A stretch of DNA of 37,500 bases from Sphaeroforma sirkka (Eukaryota > Opisthokonta > Ichthyosporea > Ichthyophonida). The position numbers and the translations under genes were made by a program. Where the stretch lies: assembly GCA_001586965.3 (NCBI GenBank), contig LUCW03001588.1, positions 1 through 37,500 of the forward strand, given 5' to 3'. How positions within the stretch are numbered: the first letter of the stretch is position 1; each line of letters starts with the position of its first letter. Shown here piece by piece: positions 9,529-20,591 of the stretch. Under the pieces are notes generated by a model, which did not search any database, had not been told where the DNA came from, and saw nothing but the letters and a program-made list of their open reading frames with translations.

Positions 9529-9569
9529 TCCTCTTCGGTATCAAAGTCGGAAGTGGAGGCCTCGCGTAT

Positions 9570-9770
9570 TAGGTTTCATTACACCCTTGAGATTGAGTTG
9601 CAGAGAAGTCGATATACAATAGTACCGAAGGGTGAAAGTGTTATGTAGAATGTTTCTCAGACTGAGTATATAAGTTTATACCCTGGTCATCCCTAGCGGC
9701 TGAACACTAGCACAAACACCTTAGGTATAAAACCAAAGGTGAGGTCAGAAATAAATATATACATTTGCAT
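9570..9770 (+). repeat. LTR-like segment of the array unit (also at about 11313 and 13052)
   Basis: It shares the block GGCTGAACACTAGCACAAAC...GGTATAAAACCAAAGGTGAG with the LTRs at 18583-19106 and 19781-20236, in the same orientation as those. It lacks their flanking parts, so it is a fragment. The segment with GTATAAAA could be an LTR TATA region, but this is inference. Confidence 0.65.
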
Positions 9771-10144
9771 TATCTCTACACGGTCAATATTCCTTTCCAG
9801 CACAGGCTCTTGTACAGGTTCTTTGGAACTGGACGTAGGAGTAAGGGGTTCAACCTTCGGTTCATCCTCGGTCAGACTTCTCCAACTGCCGCTTCTTCCA
9901 CTATTTCAACGTTATACATCTGGTTTCCGTGAAATAACATGGATCTTTGTAGTCACCGGCCTTTTCGCCTCGCTTTCCACGAGTCCACTCGGCTAGATCT
10001 ACAGTGGTGTCGGTTGTGACATGACATAGGCGCGTGATTTTTTCACCTGATCCATATATACAGCTTCTAAATTCTCTGTAGCGAGTTTCTGTATTAGAGC
10101 TTCTAACTGAGACTTAAGTTTAGCGTACTCATCCGTCAACCTAC

Positions 10145-10438
10145 TTATCTCAGTCGATGAGGAAGACTTGGACATTGCGTTGAGTGGGCCTTAAAGGCTG
10201 GTCTCTTGGTTCTTTTCCTCCGGCAGCTCAGGCTCGACTCTGAGCTCTTTTTGCTGGCCAAGACCGGAGTCTTCACCATCCAACTTTTCTCTTCAGACAT
10301 AGTAGGGGTCGATTTAAAACCCCGGGTCTCGAATGTCAGCTTTAAAGCGGATGCGAGATTTGAACCTCGAGCACTTTCTTCGGATGACTTCTCTCTTAAC
10401 GGAGTCCTTGTTTCCTTATGCCAATTCATTGGCGACAA
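10145..10438 (-). CDS. Gag-like short ORF, array unit 1
   Basis: This is an open minus-strand frame of 97 codons rich in K, R, S and E (SEESARGSNLASALKLTFET). It overlaps in another frame a shorter ORF starting MSKSSSSTEISRLTDEYAKL at about 10175. No domain is recognised. Its presence in units 1 and 3 and the break in unit 2 come from one base in a T run. It may be a piece of a retrotransposon gag; the assignment rests only on its position next to LTR pieces. Confidence 0.35.
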   Translation of the reverse strand: MSPMNWHKETRTPLREKSSEESARGSNLASALKLTFETRGFKSTPTMSEEKSWMVKTPVLASKKSSESSLSCRRKRTKRPAFKAHSTQCPSLPHRLR

Positions 10439-10846
10439 TTGCTTCTATTGTTCTCAAATATTTAAGTATCTTAGAGTGTTTCAAGTTTTAAGTGAATGAT
10501 TCTGATTTATCGGATTCGAGTCCCTGCTTTTATATGCCTTGGACTCGTAATCCTTGAGCCATTAAAAAACCACCTCTTAAGGTGAAAAGGTTCTCAATTA
10601 ATTTATGATCCAATCCAAAGGCAGTGTCGCCACGTCTTCAACTGATCGTGGCTTCCATTGTGATCTTTGGCCTTATACGTTTTGATTGTACTCCTCCGAT
10701 ATTTAGGGATGCCCTTATGCCCATCAGAGATTTTCTATAATGATGTTTCCGTACTCCCGGCACTTCGGCTCCGAGATTAATTTCCATCTGTATTATATCT
10801 GTGTCCCTCTCTGAGTTTAGATTCTCTCCTTGGTTGATGCTGGGAT

Positions 10847-10945
10847 TCGAGAGTGAGCTAACTCCTGATGACTTCTATAAATCAAAGAGGGTTTCTTGCC
10901 GTAAAATCTGGTCTGAGACCTGTAGTCTCACACTCTCCCTCAATT
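10847..10945 (-). repeat. LTR start and polypurine tract inside array unit 1 (copy in unit 2)
   Basis: On the minus strand AATTGAGGGAGAG is followed by TGTGAGACTACAGGTC, matching the first 90 bases of LTR family B/C (TGAGAGACTACAG at 19781). Similarity stops after the TTAGCTCACTC segment. It is a truncated 3' LTR junction carried in each complete unit; unit 3 ends before it. Confidence 0.65.
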
Positions 10946-11643
10946 TTACAGTCAAGGGCTAATGTCTGAGGGCTGAAGGCTGAAGACTGAATACTGAAGG
11001 CCGAAGACCTGGATTGTGAAATTGTTTACTCTGTAGATAGATTGGGCGATAACCGTTGAACCTATGAATATTTGTCAAAAAAACGTTGACGTATTGGAGC
11101 TGTTGAGTATAGACTCGATAAAAATTTGCCGATATCCACTAACGAAATCGACAGATGCGTTCAGGGCATATACGTCGAGGATAAAAAAAAATACCAACGG
11201 GTTGTGTAACACGCTACTATCTACGCATGCGAGCTCAGCTGTGCTTGTTTTTTTTCTTTTGAACCCTTGGTTCCTCTTCGGTATCAAAGTCGGAAGTGGA
11301 GGCCTCGCGTATTAGGTTTCATTACACCCTTGAGATTGAGTTGCAGAGAAGTCGATATACAATAGTACCGAAGGGTGAAAGTGTTATGTAGAATGTTTCT
11401 CAGACTGAGTATATAAGTTTATACCCTGGTCATCCCTAGCGGCTGAACACTAGCACAAACACCCTAGGTATAAAACCAAAGGTGAGGTCAGAAATAAATA
11501 TATACATTTGCATTATCTCTACACGGTCAATATTCCTTTCCAGCACAGGCTCTTGTACAGGTTCTTTGGAACTGGACGTAGGAGTAAGGGGTTCAACCTT
11601 CGGTTCATCCTCGGTCAGACTTCTCCAACTGCCGCTTCTTCCA

Positions 11644-11919
11644 CTATTTCAACGTTATACATCTGGTTTCCGTGAAATAACATGGATCTTTGTAGTCACC
11701 GGCCTTTTTTCGCCTCGCTTTCCACGAGTCCACTCGGCTAGATCTACAGTGGTGTCGGTTGTGACATGACATAGGCGCGTGATTTTTCACCTGATCCATA
11801 TATACAGCTTCTAAATTCTCTGTAGCGAGTTTCTGTATTAGAGCTTCTAACTGAGACTTAAGTTTAGCGTACTCATCCGTCAACCTACTTATCTCAGTCG
11901 ATGAGGAAGACTTGGACAT
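11644..11919 (-). CDS. Coiled-coil-like short ORF, array unit 2
   Basis: The ORF begins MSKSSSSTEISRLTDEYAKL and continues with a heptad-like LKSQLEALIQKLATENLEAV stretch, then loses coding character. A leading coiled coil is common in small retrotransposon Gag proteins, but no family can be named. The same start is present in units 1 and 3, with different ends caused by a T-run difference. Confidence 0.35.
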   Translation of the reverse strand: MSKSSSSTEISRLTDEYAKLKSQLEALIQKLATENLEAVYMDQVKNHAPMSCHNRHHCRSSRVDSWKARRKKAGDYKDPCYFTETRCITLK

Positions 11920-11971
11920 TGCGTTGAGTGGGCCTTAAAGGCTGGTCTCTTGGTTCTTTTCCTCCGGCAGC

Positions 11972-12181
11972 TCAGGCTCGACTCTGAGCTCTTTTGCTGG
12001 CCAAGACCGGAGTCTTCACCATCCAACTTTTCTCTTCAGACATAGTAGGGGTCGATTTAAAACCCCGGGTCTCGAATGTCAGCTTTAAAGCGGATGCGAG
12101 ATTTGAACCTCGAGCACTTTCTTCGGATGACTTCTCTCTTAACGGAGTCCTTGTTTCCTTATGCCAATTCATTGGCGACAA
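11972..12181 (-). pseudogene. Gag-like short ORF, array unit 2 (truncated)
   Basis: It has the same N-terminus as the ORF at 10145-10438 but is cut at KRAQSRA by the loss of one T in the run near 11993. Confidence 0.35.
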
Positions 12182-13455
12182 TTGCTTCTATTGTTCTCAA
12201 ATATTTAAGTATCTTAGAGTGTTTCAAGTTTTAAGTGAATGATTCTGATTTATCGGATTCGAGTCCCTGCTTTTATATGCCTTGGACTCGTAATCCTTGA
12301 GCCATTAAAACCACCTCTTAAGGTGAAAAAAGGTTCTCAATTAATTTATGATCCAATCCAAAGGCAGTGTGTCGCCACGTCTTCAACTGATCGTGGCTTC
12401 CATTGTGATCTTTGGCCTTATACGTTTTGATTGTACTCCTCCGATATTTAGGGATGCCCTTATGCCCATCAGAGATTTTCTATAATGATGTTTCCGTACT
12501 CCCGGCACTTCGGCTCCGAGATTAATTTCCATCTGTATTATATCTGTGTCCCTCTCTGAGTTTAGATTCTCTCCTTGGTTGATGCTGGGATTCGAGAGTG
12601 AGCTAACTCTGATGACTTCTATAAATCAAAGAGGGTTTCTTGCCGTAAAATCTGGTCTGAGACCTGTAGTCTCACACTCTCCCTCAATTTTACAGTAAAG
12701 GGCTAATGTCTGAGGGCTGAAGGCTGAAGACTGAATACTGAAGGCCGAAGACCTGGATTGTGAAATTGTTTACTCTGTAGATAGATTGGGCGATAACCGT
12801 TGAACCTATGAATATTTGTCAAAAACGTTGACGTATTGGAGCTGTTGAGTATAGACTCGATAAAAATTTGCCGATATCCACTAACGAAATCGACAGATGC
12901 GTTCAGGGCATATACGTCGAGGATAAAAAATACCAACGGGTTGTGTAACACGCTACTATCTACGCATGCGAGCTCAGCTGTGCTTGTTTTTTTTCTTTTG
13001 AACCCTTGGTTCCTCTTCGGTATCAAAGTCGGAAGTGGAGGCCTCGCGTATTAGGTTTCATTACACCCTTGAGATTGAGTTGCAGAGAAGTCGATATACA
13101 ATAGTACCGAAGGGTGAAAGTGTTATGTAGAATGTTTCTCAGACTGAGTATATAAGTTTATACCCTGGTCATCCCTAGCGGCTGAACACTAGCACAAACA
13201 CCCTAGGTATAAAATCAAAGGTGAGGTCAGAAATAAATATATACATTTGCATTATCTCTACACGGTCAATATTCCTTTCCAGCACAGGCTCTTGTACAGG
13301 TTCTTTGGAACTGGACGTAGGAGTAAGGGGTTCAACCTTCGGTTCATCCTCGGTCAGACTTCTCCAACTGCCGCTTCTTCCACTATTTCAACGTTATACA
13401 TCTGGTTTCCGTGAAATAACATGGATCTTTGTAGTCACCGGCCTTTTCGCCTCGC

Positions 13456-13656
13456 TTACCACGAGTCCACTCGGCTAGATCTACAGTGGTGTCGGTTGTG
13501 ACATGACATAGGCGCGTGATTTTTCACCTGATCCATATATACAGCTTCTAAATTCTCTGTAGCGAGTTTCTGTATTAGAGCTTCTAACTGAGACTTAAGT
13601 TTAGCGTACTCATCCGTCAACCTACTTATCTCAGTCGATGAGGAAGACTTGGACAT
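13456..13656 (-). CDS. Coiled-coil-like short ORF, array unit 3
   Basis: It has the same start and heptad segment as the unit 2 ORF and ends after VDSW because of a T/A substitution in the tail. Confidence 0.3.
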   Translation of the reverse strand: MSKSSSSTEISRLTDEYAKLKSQLEALIQKLATENLEAVYMDQVKNHAPMSCHNRHHCRSSRVDSW

Positions 13657-13919
13657 TGCGTTGAGTGGGCCTTAAAGGCTGGTCTCTTGGTTCTTTTCCT
13701 CCGGCAGCTCAGGCTCGACTCTGAGCTCTTTTTGCTGGCCAAGACCGGAGTCTTCACCATCCAACTTTTCTCTTCAGACATAGTAGGGGTCGATTTAAAA
13801 CCCCGGGTCTCGAATGTCAGCTTTAAAGCGGATGCGAGATTTGAACCTCGAGCACTTTCTTCGGATGACTTCTCTCTTAACGGAGTCCTTGTTTCCTTAT
13901 GCCAATTCATTGGCGACAA
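13626..13919 (-). CDS. Gag-like short ORF, array unit 3
   Basis: It encodes the same 97 residues as the unit 1 ORF at 10145-10438. The function is unknown. Confidence 0.35.
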   Translation of the reverse strand: MSPMNWHKETRTPLREKSSEESARGSNLASALKLTFETRGFKSTPTMSEEKSWMVKTPVLASKKSSESSLSCRRKRTKRPAFKAHSTQCPSLPHRLR

Positions 13920-14203
13920 TTGCTTCTATTGTTCTCAAATATTTAAGTATCTTAGAGTGTTTCAAGTTTTAAGTGAATGATTCTGATTTATCGGATTCGA
14001 GTCCCTGCTTTTATATGCCTTGGACTCGTAATCCTTGAGCCATTAAAACCACCTCTTAAGGTGAAAAAGGTTCTCAATTAATTTATGATCCAATCCAAAG
14101 GCAGTGTCGCCACGTCTTCAACTGATCGTGGCTTCCATTGTGATCTTTGGCCTTATACGTTTTGATTGTACTCCTCCGATATTTAGGGATGCCCTTATGC
14201 CCA

Positions 14204-14524
14204 TCAGAGATTTTCTATAATGATGTTTCCGTACTCCCGGCACTTCGGCTCGAGATTAATTTCCATCTGTATTATATCTGTGTCCCTCTCTGAGTTTAGA
14301 TTCTCTCCTTGGTTGATGCTGGGATAAACCTTGTTGAGCCTCCGGTGTTTGACCGTAGTTTTATGCTTGGTGAACAATCTTGATTTACTGTGATCAATAG
14401 CTTCGGCAGCATTGGCGGCGGCAGCAGTGGCGGCGGCAGCAGCAGCAGCGGTGACGGTGGAGGCGGCCTCATTGTCCATCTCCTGCTTCTCAGATTTATG
14501 TTTTTTCGAGGAAGAATAATCCAT
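14204..14524 (-). CDS. Alanine-rich ORF entering the array (possible gag start)
   Basis: The ORF starts MDYSSSKKHKSEKQEM at 14524 and carries an alanine run (about residues 26-41) coded by mixed GCN codons. It then crosses at 14325 into unit 3 sequence, reading RDTDIIQMEINLEP before ending. In units 1 and 2 the matching stretch has one base more, so the frame continues differently. This suggests the array unit was derived from the 5' part of an element whose gene started here. No homologue is recognised. Confidence 0.35.
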   Translation of the reverse strand: MDYSSSKKHKSEKQEMDNEAASTVTAAAAAAATAAAANAAEAIDHSKSRLFTKHKTTVKHRRLNKVYPSINQGENLNSERDTDIIQMEINLEPKCREYGNIIIENL

Positions 14525-14525
14525 G

Positions 14526-15189
14526 GTATACTTTGTTACTGAACCTTAAGTATTGGAGCCCTTTATTCTCTTAAGGAATAAATGTACAGAAAATAGTATT
14601 ATGTGGTAGTTGACACCACAACGTTTAAGCAGTAGCAGTTTTGGTTATTGCTTTCGCTAATTTTAAAATATGTAAACGACGGTTTAATGAGACTACATTG
14701 ATGGTTAAAGGTAAACGTAGAGCTATTGTTTTTAACAGTTCTATTGAAATATGCACGAAGTAGGCGAACTATAAAGTTAGGGTTGCCTCGTGGATCCGCA
14801 ATATTCTGGGGGGATTTGAAAACTGTGACATTGCAACTGAAGTATTCAGATATAATCTTTGGGAAAATAAATGGGCGTTTAATTTGCCTACTCCAAATAT
14901 CTAATTTGTAAAGTAGAAAAATATCTATAGATAAAACCATTAAACCCCATTTGATGAACTCATTGTAACTACTTCTTAAGAGTGCTTTATACAATTGGAA
15001 TCTTATGTGGAGGCCTGACTACTACACTTTACGAAAGAGAGTTACCTTCCATCCACAGCTTGGTGTGGCAGGCCCTAGAGCAAAATGCTGATCTTTAAAA
15101 AGATAAATCCTAATTACCTTCAGTTCTTATACTGTAAGTATCGCGTATAGTATTTGAATCTCGCATATACATTTGGCTTGAGTCAAACA
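14526..15189. other. No recognised feature
   Basis: AT-rich sequence with one open minus-strand frame (14599-14994) that has no motif, low-quality composition and no repeat relation to neighbours. It is probably old transposon debris. Confidence 0.5.
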
Positions 15190-17600
15190 ACTCTATAAGT
15201 TGATCACAATCTTCAGGTACATCACATTTTTAGGAGGATATGAAAACCCCCAAAACCTTAGTACGTGCTTCCTTAATAGCATTCTTCATACTCATATGAA
15301 AGCAACCTGCTACAACCTTTCCTCTACTCTCATGCAAAGTTGACGTAAACACTACCGGTGGAATTTGCGTGGTCTTGCGACTTGTCCCTCTGTGGTGCTG
15401 TTTCTTTATACTCGGGTTTCAGATGTAGGTAGATTCATCTACTGTACTTGGAATTTCTCTGAAGGTTTCCAAGTAGAAGTTCTTTAGGGCGTATATGACA
15501 TATCATCGTCTGAAGCAAAGCCAGGACGTCTTCTTGACTGCTTGGGTACCCATATACCGGATGGTGCTAACACCTCTTTTCAAATACATTGGTTCATCCT
15601 GTGTCATATTCACTAGTTCATTGAACCAGGGATCTGTTCCCCGTATCAACACAGAATGATCCTAGCGTTCACTATGTTAACTAAAGCGATTGCCTTAATA
15701 ATTTCCAAGACGGACTTTCCCATGCGTTTTGATTCCTAAGATTAATCTCAAAAGCATATCTTTATATTGATTTGAGAATCTAAGGCCCGGGCGTTGTGCA
15801 TTATGTGACGCCGTGAACATATCTATAATATGTTTGCCCTACCTTTTCCCAGCTAACTAAAAGAACCATGGAAACAATCTTCAATCGGTTGCTCAACTCA
15901 TGTACTACCTTTTTTGATAGACTGGTAGCTGACGTGCTAGCATGTCCGGCAAGTGATTGTGCACAATTGGTATATGTTCTTTTGTTAAAGAGAACTGACG
16001 AATTGATCATGCCATCTACTTACAAGATGGTTGTGTGGATTCACATCATTATTATAAACTAAGACTTTTGGTCAATTACCATTTCAAAGTGTGTACCATA
16101 TAGTTAGTCTTAAAAGAGCTCAAGGCTGGTAATGTTCCTGATAATTCCTACTTTATAATAGGATAATTACGATGTGAAGCATTTAAGCTCTTACTAACGA
16201 ATTGTACATATCTAGGCTTCTCAGTAACCTGATATAGTACTCCGCCTACAGCGTTATATGATGCGTCAGTAGCTACCTGAAAAAGTATCCCGTCTATCGG
16301 ACGACGAATCATTGGAGCAGTCGTGTATGACAGTCTATACTTTACGCAAAACTTCTTCCGATTCAGATGTCCATACTTCTCCTAGTTTGCCTTTATGTAA
16401 ACGTAAGTGACCAGTGGGCTTTAATAAGTCCGATAACTGCGAAACTTCATCTGTAAAGAAATTTGTAAATCCGCAGCTTGGATCTCATCACTACACCTTC
16501 ACATGAGATAAGGTATCCAAGCAATTGTAACTTTTTTGACTCCCCACTCATACTTCTGCACATTAAAACCCTAATGACCATTGACTCTTTTATTTGGGTC
16601 ATTGTTAACATTGGACCTGGTAGAAGTACAAATACAGGTTCTCTGTATAAGTCAATTTTGTGTCGATTCTTCGACTGTAAAAGATTGCACGAACATTTCT
16701 CACTCAGAATCTGCTACTTTTGAAAGTAGCTTTTTAGTTATAGTGTTGATCCATTAAAGCCTTTCCTGTCTTGAGTTTTTATTCATAAGATTATATTATA
16801 TATGCATGATTATTACTTCTAATACTCGTCGATACCCTACGGCCTATGGCTCTATAGAGAGCTTTGATAGTCTATCATCGTAATCAAATACGGTGTTTAT
16901 GGGAACGTTTAAGTTCCCACCATCAATTATGTTGAATAGAAGCGGCATACTCTTCTCACAGTAAATCAATTCTTTAACTATGTTAAAGAATTTAATTGCG
17001 TTTCTGACTTCCAAAAGCCTATGTGTAGCTCCACGGATACTAGTTTCTTTGTCGCTTCCTGTTTCTAGAGCATGTGTTAACGCGTGATGGTATTCTTAAA
17101 TAGGTGCCCGTTGGGTCTCCCATTCTTCTCTAGTAAAGTTGTGAAAATATTATAGATATTAGTCCGATTCAATACTCGTATACGAAGTTTTCAGCATAGA
17201 TATAGCTTTTCTCTGTCTTCCACAGTTCGTGTCCAGCCACGATAGCTTGAGTGATCGGTGTGTTGCATTGTTATTTCTGAAATGTAGCGCATTACATATG
17301 AACACACTTATTCATTACTTCGGCAAGTTAAAAATGTATGTGCATTTCGAAGACATCTCTTGCAAGAGAATAATCTATCAAACAAGCAGACTTATACTCT
17401 GACGCATCAGGGGAACGATTTCTTTCATTAAGTATATCCATAAGGAATTCCACTACTGGCCTTTAGTTGGATTAGACTTCTACTTCAAGTTTGTGATATC
17501 TTCCTCCTTCGTGCTCATATAATTATTGGTAGAATGTGGAAATTTCTTTTGGTGTCACCTATGACTTGCAAGTGATGGGAAGTCAATATCGGGAGTGGGG
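15190..17600 (-). mobile_element. Element 3: strongly decayed gypsy-like pol remnant
   Basis: No long ORF remains, but the minus strand shows in order an RT connection segment (LQLLGYLISCEGVV near 16540, GFTNFF near 16450), an RNase H start (TDASYNAVGGVLYQ near 16270), SKSLNASHRNYP, and an H..G.FH segment near 15330 that resembles the integrase HHCC domain. The order RT, RNase H, integrase fits Ty3/gypsy. Frequent stops and indels show great age. LTRs were not identified. Confidence 0.55.
16050..16310 (-). pseudogene. RNase H remnant (element 3)
   Basis: The minus strand reads VATDASYNAVGGVLYQ then FVSKSLNASHRNYP, the first RNase H motif and the following strand, before stop codons appear. 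It differs clearly from elements 1 and 2, so it is another lineage. Confidence 0.6.
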
Positions 17601-17609
17601 TACTGCCAT

Positions 17610-17820
17610 TGTGGTAAAGTCGAAGATAACTGTATCTAAGCGTACTCCCCTCTTACAAGGGGAGACGTCGATCCTTTATAAATAATTGTATTAATAACTA
17701 ATGAACCAAAACTTTCTATCATAACAGATGATCGGATAAACCATACATTCTTAAGAATAATAACTAAACATAAATAATAATCAAATAAACCCTGTTCAGG
17801 GTACTCCGGTAACTACCTCA
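17610..17820 (-). repeat. 3' LTR of element 2 (211 bp)
   Basis: It matches 23561-23794, sharing the blocks CTCCCCTC..ACAAGGGGAGACGTCG and AATAAACCCTGTTCAGGGTA. Ends are TG...CA. It lies beyond a segment similar to the element 1 3' UTR, the right place for the 3' LTR of element 2. Confidence 0.75.
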
Positions 17821-17988
17821 CAAACTGAAGCACTCCTAGTGTGTCAGTTTTAGAGAAAAGGAAATGAATACCCGAACCCGGGCCGGGGACACTGGCATTT
17901 ATCCTCAGAAAGCTAGAGCAGTGTGCTGGTATTCAATCTCAAAGAGCTAAAGGACCCGAAGATATCGTCTCGAGCGTACCGTCATTCT

Positions 17989-18166
<178 letters not shown>

Positions 18167-18179
18167 ATGTTTAATCTAT

Positions 18180-18582
18180 GTACAATGTTTATAAAAAAAA
18201 TGATAAACCTGGTCGCGACGACGTTTACGCGTGCGCGTTTACGAGTCTTTGTGGTACATCACAATTTCACTGTCATAGTTAAATGCTTCCTCTGTCTCCC
18301 ACGTTGGTTTGCCCTCACACCATCGTATCAACCAGATATTCAAGACAGTCTCATCTTTTGTGCGATGTTTGATAACGTGTCTGAACTGAAGTCGCCCTCT
18401 TGTTATAATGCGTCGTCAGGTGGTGGGTCCGCACTGCGATGTACTAACCTGAGGAGTTCGACACGTACTGGTTTACCCTTGAATTCGGAAGGAGCCGACT
18501 CGTCTTTGTTTGCTAACTTATGCCCTTGGCCGACCCTAGTCTTCACAGCCTACGGACCGAACAAAGGCCGTATTGCCTTCGA
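18180..18582 (-). pseudogene. Integrase C-terminus and chromodomain remnant (element 2)
   Basis: The minus strand shows FKGKPVRVEL and LVHRSAD, matching the end of the GPY/F module of element 1. Lower down is a W-C-E-G-K-P-T-W-E type chromodomain core (about 18260-18330), broken by stops and frame changes. Confidence 0.65.
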
Positions 18583-19106
18583 TGTTCTGCGAAAGAATAC
18601 AGGTTTCAGGCCGGAATTTACAGCAAGAATCTCTCTTTGATTTATGGAAGTCAGCAGAGTTAGCTCACTCCCGAGGGCTAAGTCATCAGAGTTAGCTTAC
18701 TTCCGGGAGCTAATCAAGTTGCTTAAATCATTCTCAAGAGTTGAGTTAATATTCAATCGACATCCGAGAGCAGATTAAGTTTCTCAACCGATTTCCGAGA
18801 GTGGGTTAAGTCTGTCAACCGCAACATTTCAAAAACAGTTGCGGTTATATGTGAGTCACAACCTATGCGGAAAGGCATCATGTGATCAGCGTGAGATTTA
18901 GTTGCAGAGAAGTTGAAATAGAATAGCATCGAAGTGTTCAAGTGTTCTGCATAAGGTTTCTCATAGTGACTATATGAGTTTTATCCTGGCCAGCCCAAGC
19001 GGCTGAACACTATCACAAACACGTTAGGTATAAAACTAAAGGTGAGGTCAGAAAGAAATACATACATTTGCACTTTATTTAAAGTCTACTAGATTGCACT
19101 CTAACA
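18583..19106 (+). mobile_element. Solo LTR, family B (524 bp), inside element 2 integrase
   Basis: It starts TGTTCTGCG and ends CTCTAACA. It matches the window-start LTR in the opposite orientation. Integrase sequence of element 2 stops at its left edge and resumes at its right edge. The flanks (TTCGA, TTATA) are not an exact target duplication. Confidence 0.7.
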
Positions 19107-19780
19107 TTATACCCTCAGACTTCACCATCACTACATCCCTTTTATCGAAATGCACCAAGTCGTGGGCATGGAGGCGATCGAGCGTTGCTGTCAGTTTGTT
19201 CGTCTATTTCAACGTTATCTTGCGCAGCATGGGAAGGATAGTGTCCTGATATTGTTCCAAGCGTTGTGCCCACGTATCGTTGGTGGCTGGTTGGGCTTCT
19301 GGTATTGCGACAGTTAGAAAAATCGGCGAATGGGAACTACTGACGACTGAAATACACGTTGAATGGGGTACTCTAGTGTCTACGCGAGATGTAGAGGTTC
19401 TGATATTTTTAGTTCATCCTCGCAGCACATACGTATTGGTCATGTGATGTCTTTGTGACAACGTTCCGCCGCTCCCAGCACTTGTGGGCGATATGTTGGT
19501 AACACTTTGTGTAGCATCCCTACCCCCTTCACCAGTAGTTCTACGACTTGTTCGTTAATTCCGATCCCATGTCCATTTGTATCATGTGTGCATATCCGTG
19601 TCCATCGAAGATCTCTATCAACGTCTATACTGTTGTCTCCTTGGTCTTATCTGGTGTGGTGCGGAGGTTTGAAAAGCCTGTAGCCACATCTAGTACGTAG
19701 AGGATGAATTTATTCTTCCTTTGGGATATGATCGGTTTAGGGATGTACGCAATTTGAATGTGAGGGGTGGAAGCCTTTGT
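19107..19780 (-). pseudogene. Integrase core remnant (element 2)
   Basis: Nucleotide similarity to 1640-2340 of element 1 is clear, for example GCATGGAGGCG at about 19167 and CGCTCCCAGCACTTGTGGGC near 19470. No open frame is left. The segment is cut by the LTR at 19781. Confidence 0.7.
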
Positions 19781-20241
19781 TGAGAGACTACAGTAGTGGG
19801 CGTATTTCTATTTACGTTAATAACGTTTTACGTCGTCAGCCCGAGAGTAATTTGGGACTTGTTCTCAAATTAATTTAAGTATAGGTGGGTCAGCCTGAGA
19901 GAACGTAAGAGTAATTTGAGACTTCTTCTCAGATTACTCTATTTATAAAATACGGGCCACCAGCTAGCCGAGAGCCGAGGTCCGAGACTGAGTGTGGTAA
20001 CAGAGATTATGATGTATTTATTTCTAGAAAATATATCCGAATGCTAAAGTGTTCTGCATAAGGTTTCTCATACTGATCATATGAGTTTTTACCCTGGCCA
20101 ACCCAAGTGGTTGAACACTAGTACAAATACCATCAGTATATAACTGAGGGTGAGATCATAAATAAATTCATTCGAATGCACCATACTTTAGATACACTAG
20201 CGCTTTACTATTAAGTCCCCCCACCGTACTCTAACATTTGT
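19776..20241 (+). mobile_element. Solo LTR, family C (19781-20236), with TTTGT target duplication
   Basis: The LTR starts TGAGAGACTACAG and ends CTCTAACA. It is flanked on both sides by TTTGT (19776-19780 and 20237-20241). Left and right of it the integrase sequence of element 2 is continuous with element 1. A 5-bp duplication is the hallmark of LTR-element integration. No internal region remains. Confidence 0.85.
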
Positions 20242-20591
20242 GTAGCGTATCTTGACCTAGGCACACATCGCATTTGTCGTTTAACTTCCGTCGCTAGCTC
20301 AACGCTCCAAGCCACACATGCACATTGTGTTGTAATTGTTGCACTGTATCTGCTGCCCCGCGGTGTCCTTATTCGTGTTGGCCCTGCGTCATTTGTGTGC
20401 TTCGGAAGTTATTTGGTTGGTGTTTCTTGCGCGAACGCTGATTGTCCTTCAGTGATAGCCATGGCTATCGACAGCGCTCGCGATGTATCTATGCACCGGT
20501 GGTATAGTAAGTGTCGTGGTTCTTCATACCCGAGTCGTTGTGAGAAGTGTAGGTCAAACTCAAATCCACTAGGTGGATCTAACTGTTAGCG
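20242..20591 (-). pseudogene. Integrase zinc-domain remnant (element 2)
   Basis: The minus strand shows a QHE-stop-GHRGAADTVQQLQ segment followed by a cysteine-containing stretch near 20260, corresponding to the HHCC domain of element 1. Stops and frame changes are present. The plus-strand frame 20395-20589 is a shadow. Confidence 0.65.

Larger units (their letters stand above)
9529..14325. repeat. Tandem array, 1.74-kb unit, 2.75 copies
   Basis: Units start at 9529, 11272 and 13011 (TCCTCTTCGG), giving periods of 1743 and 1739 bp. The third copy is cut at 14325, where it runs into the ORF start at 14524. Each unit contains an LTR-family-B-like segment in plus orientation, short gag-like minus-strand ORFs, a 90-bp LTR start in minus orientation and a polypurine tract. 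Most differences between units are run-length changes of A or T tracts, with few substitutions. The array is thus either very young or recently homogenised. Confidence 0.9.

Noticed and set aside
10206-13980. Plus-strand ORFs of 97 codons repeated in the array, and the 85-codon plus ORFs
   Set aside because: They lie opposite or beside the minus-strand ORFs and recur only because the unit is tandemly repeated. Composition gives no support for coding.
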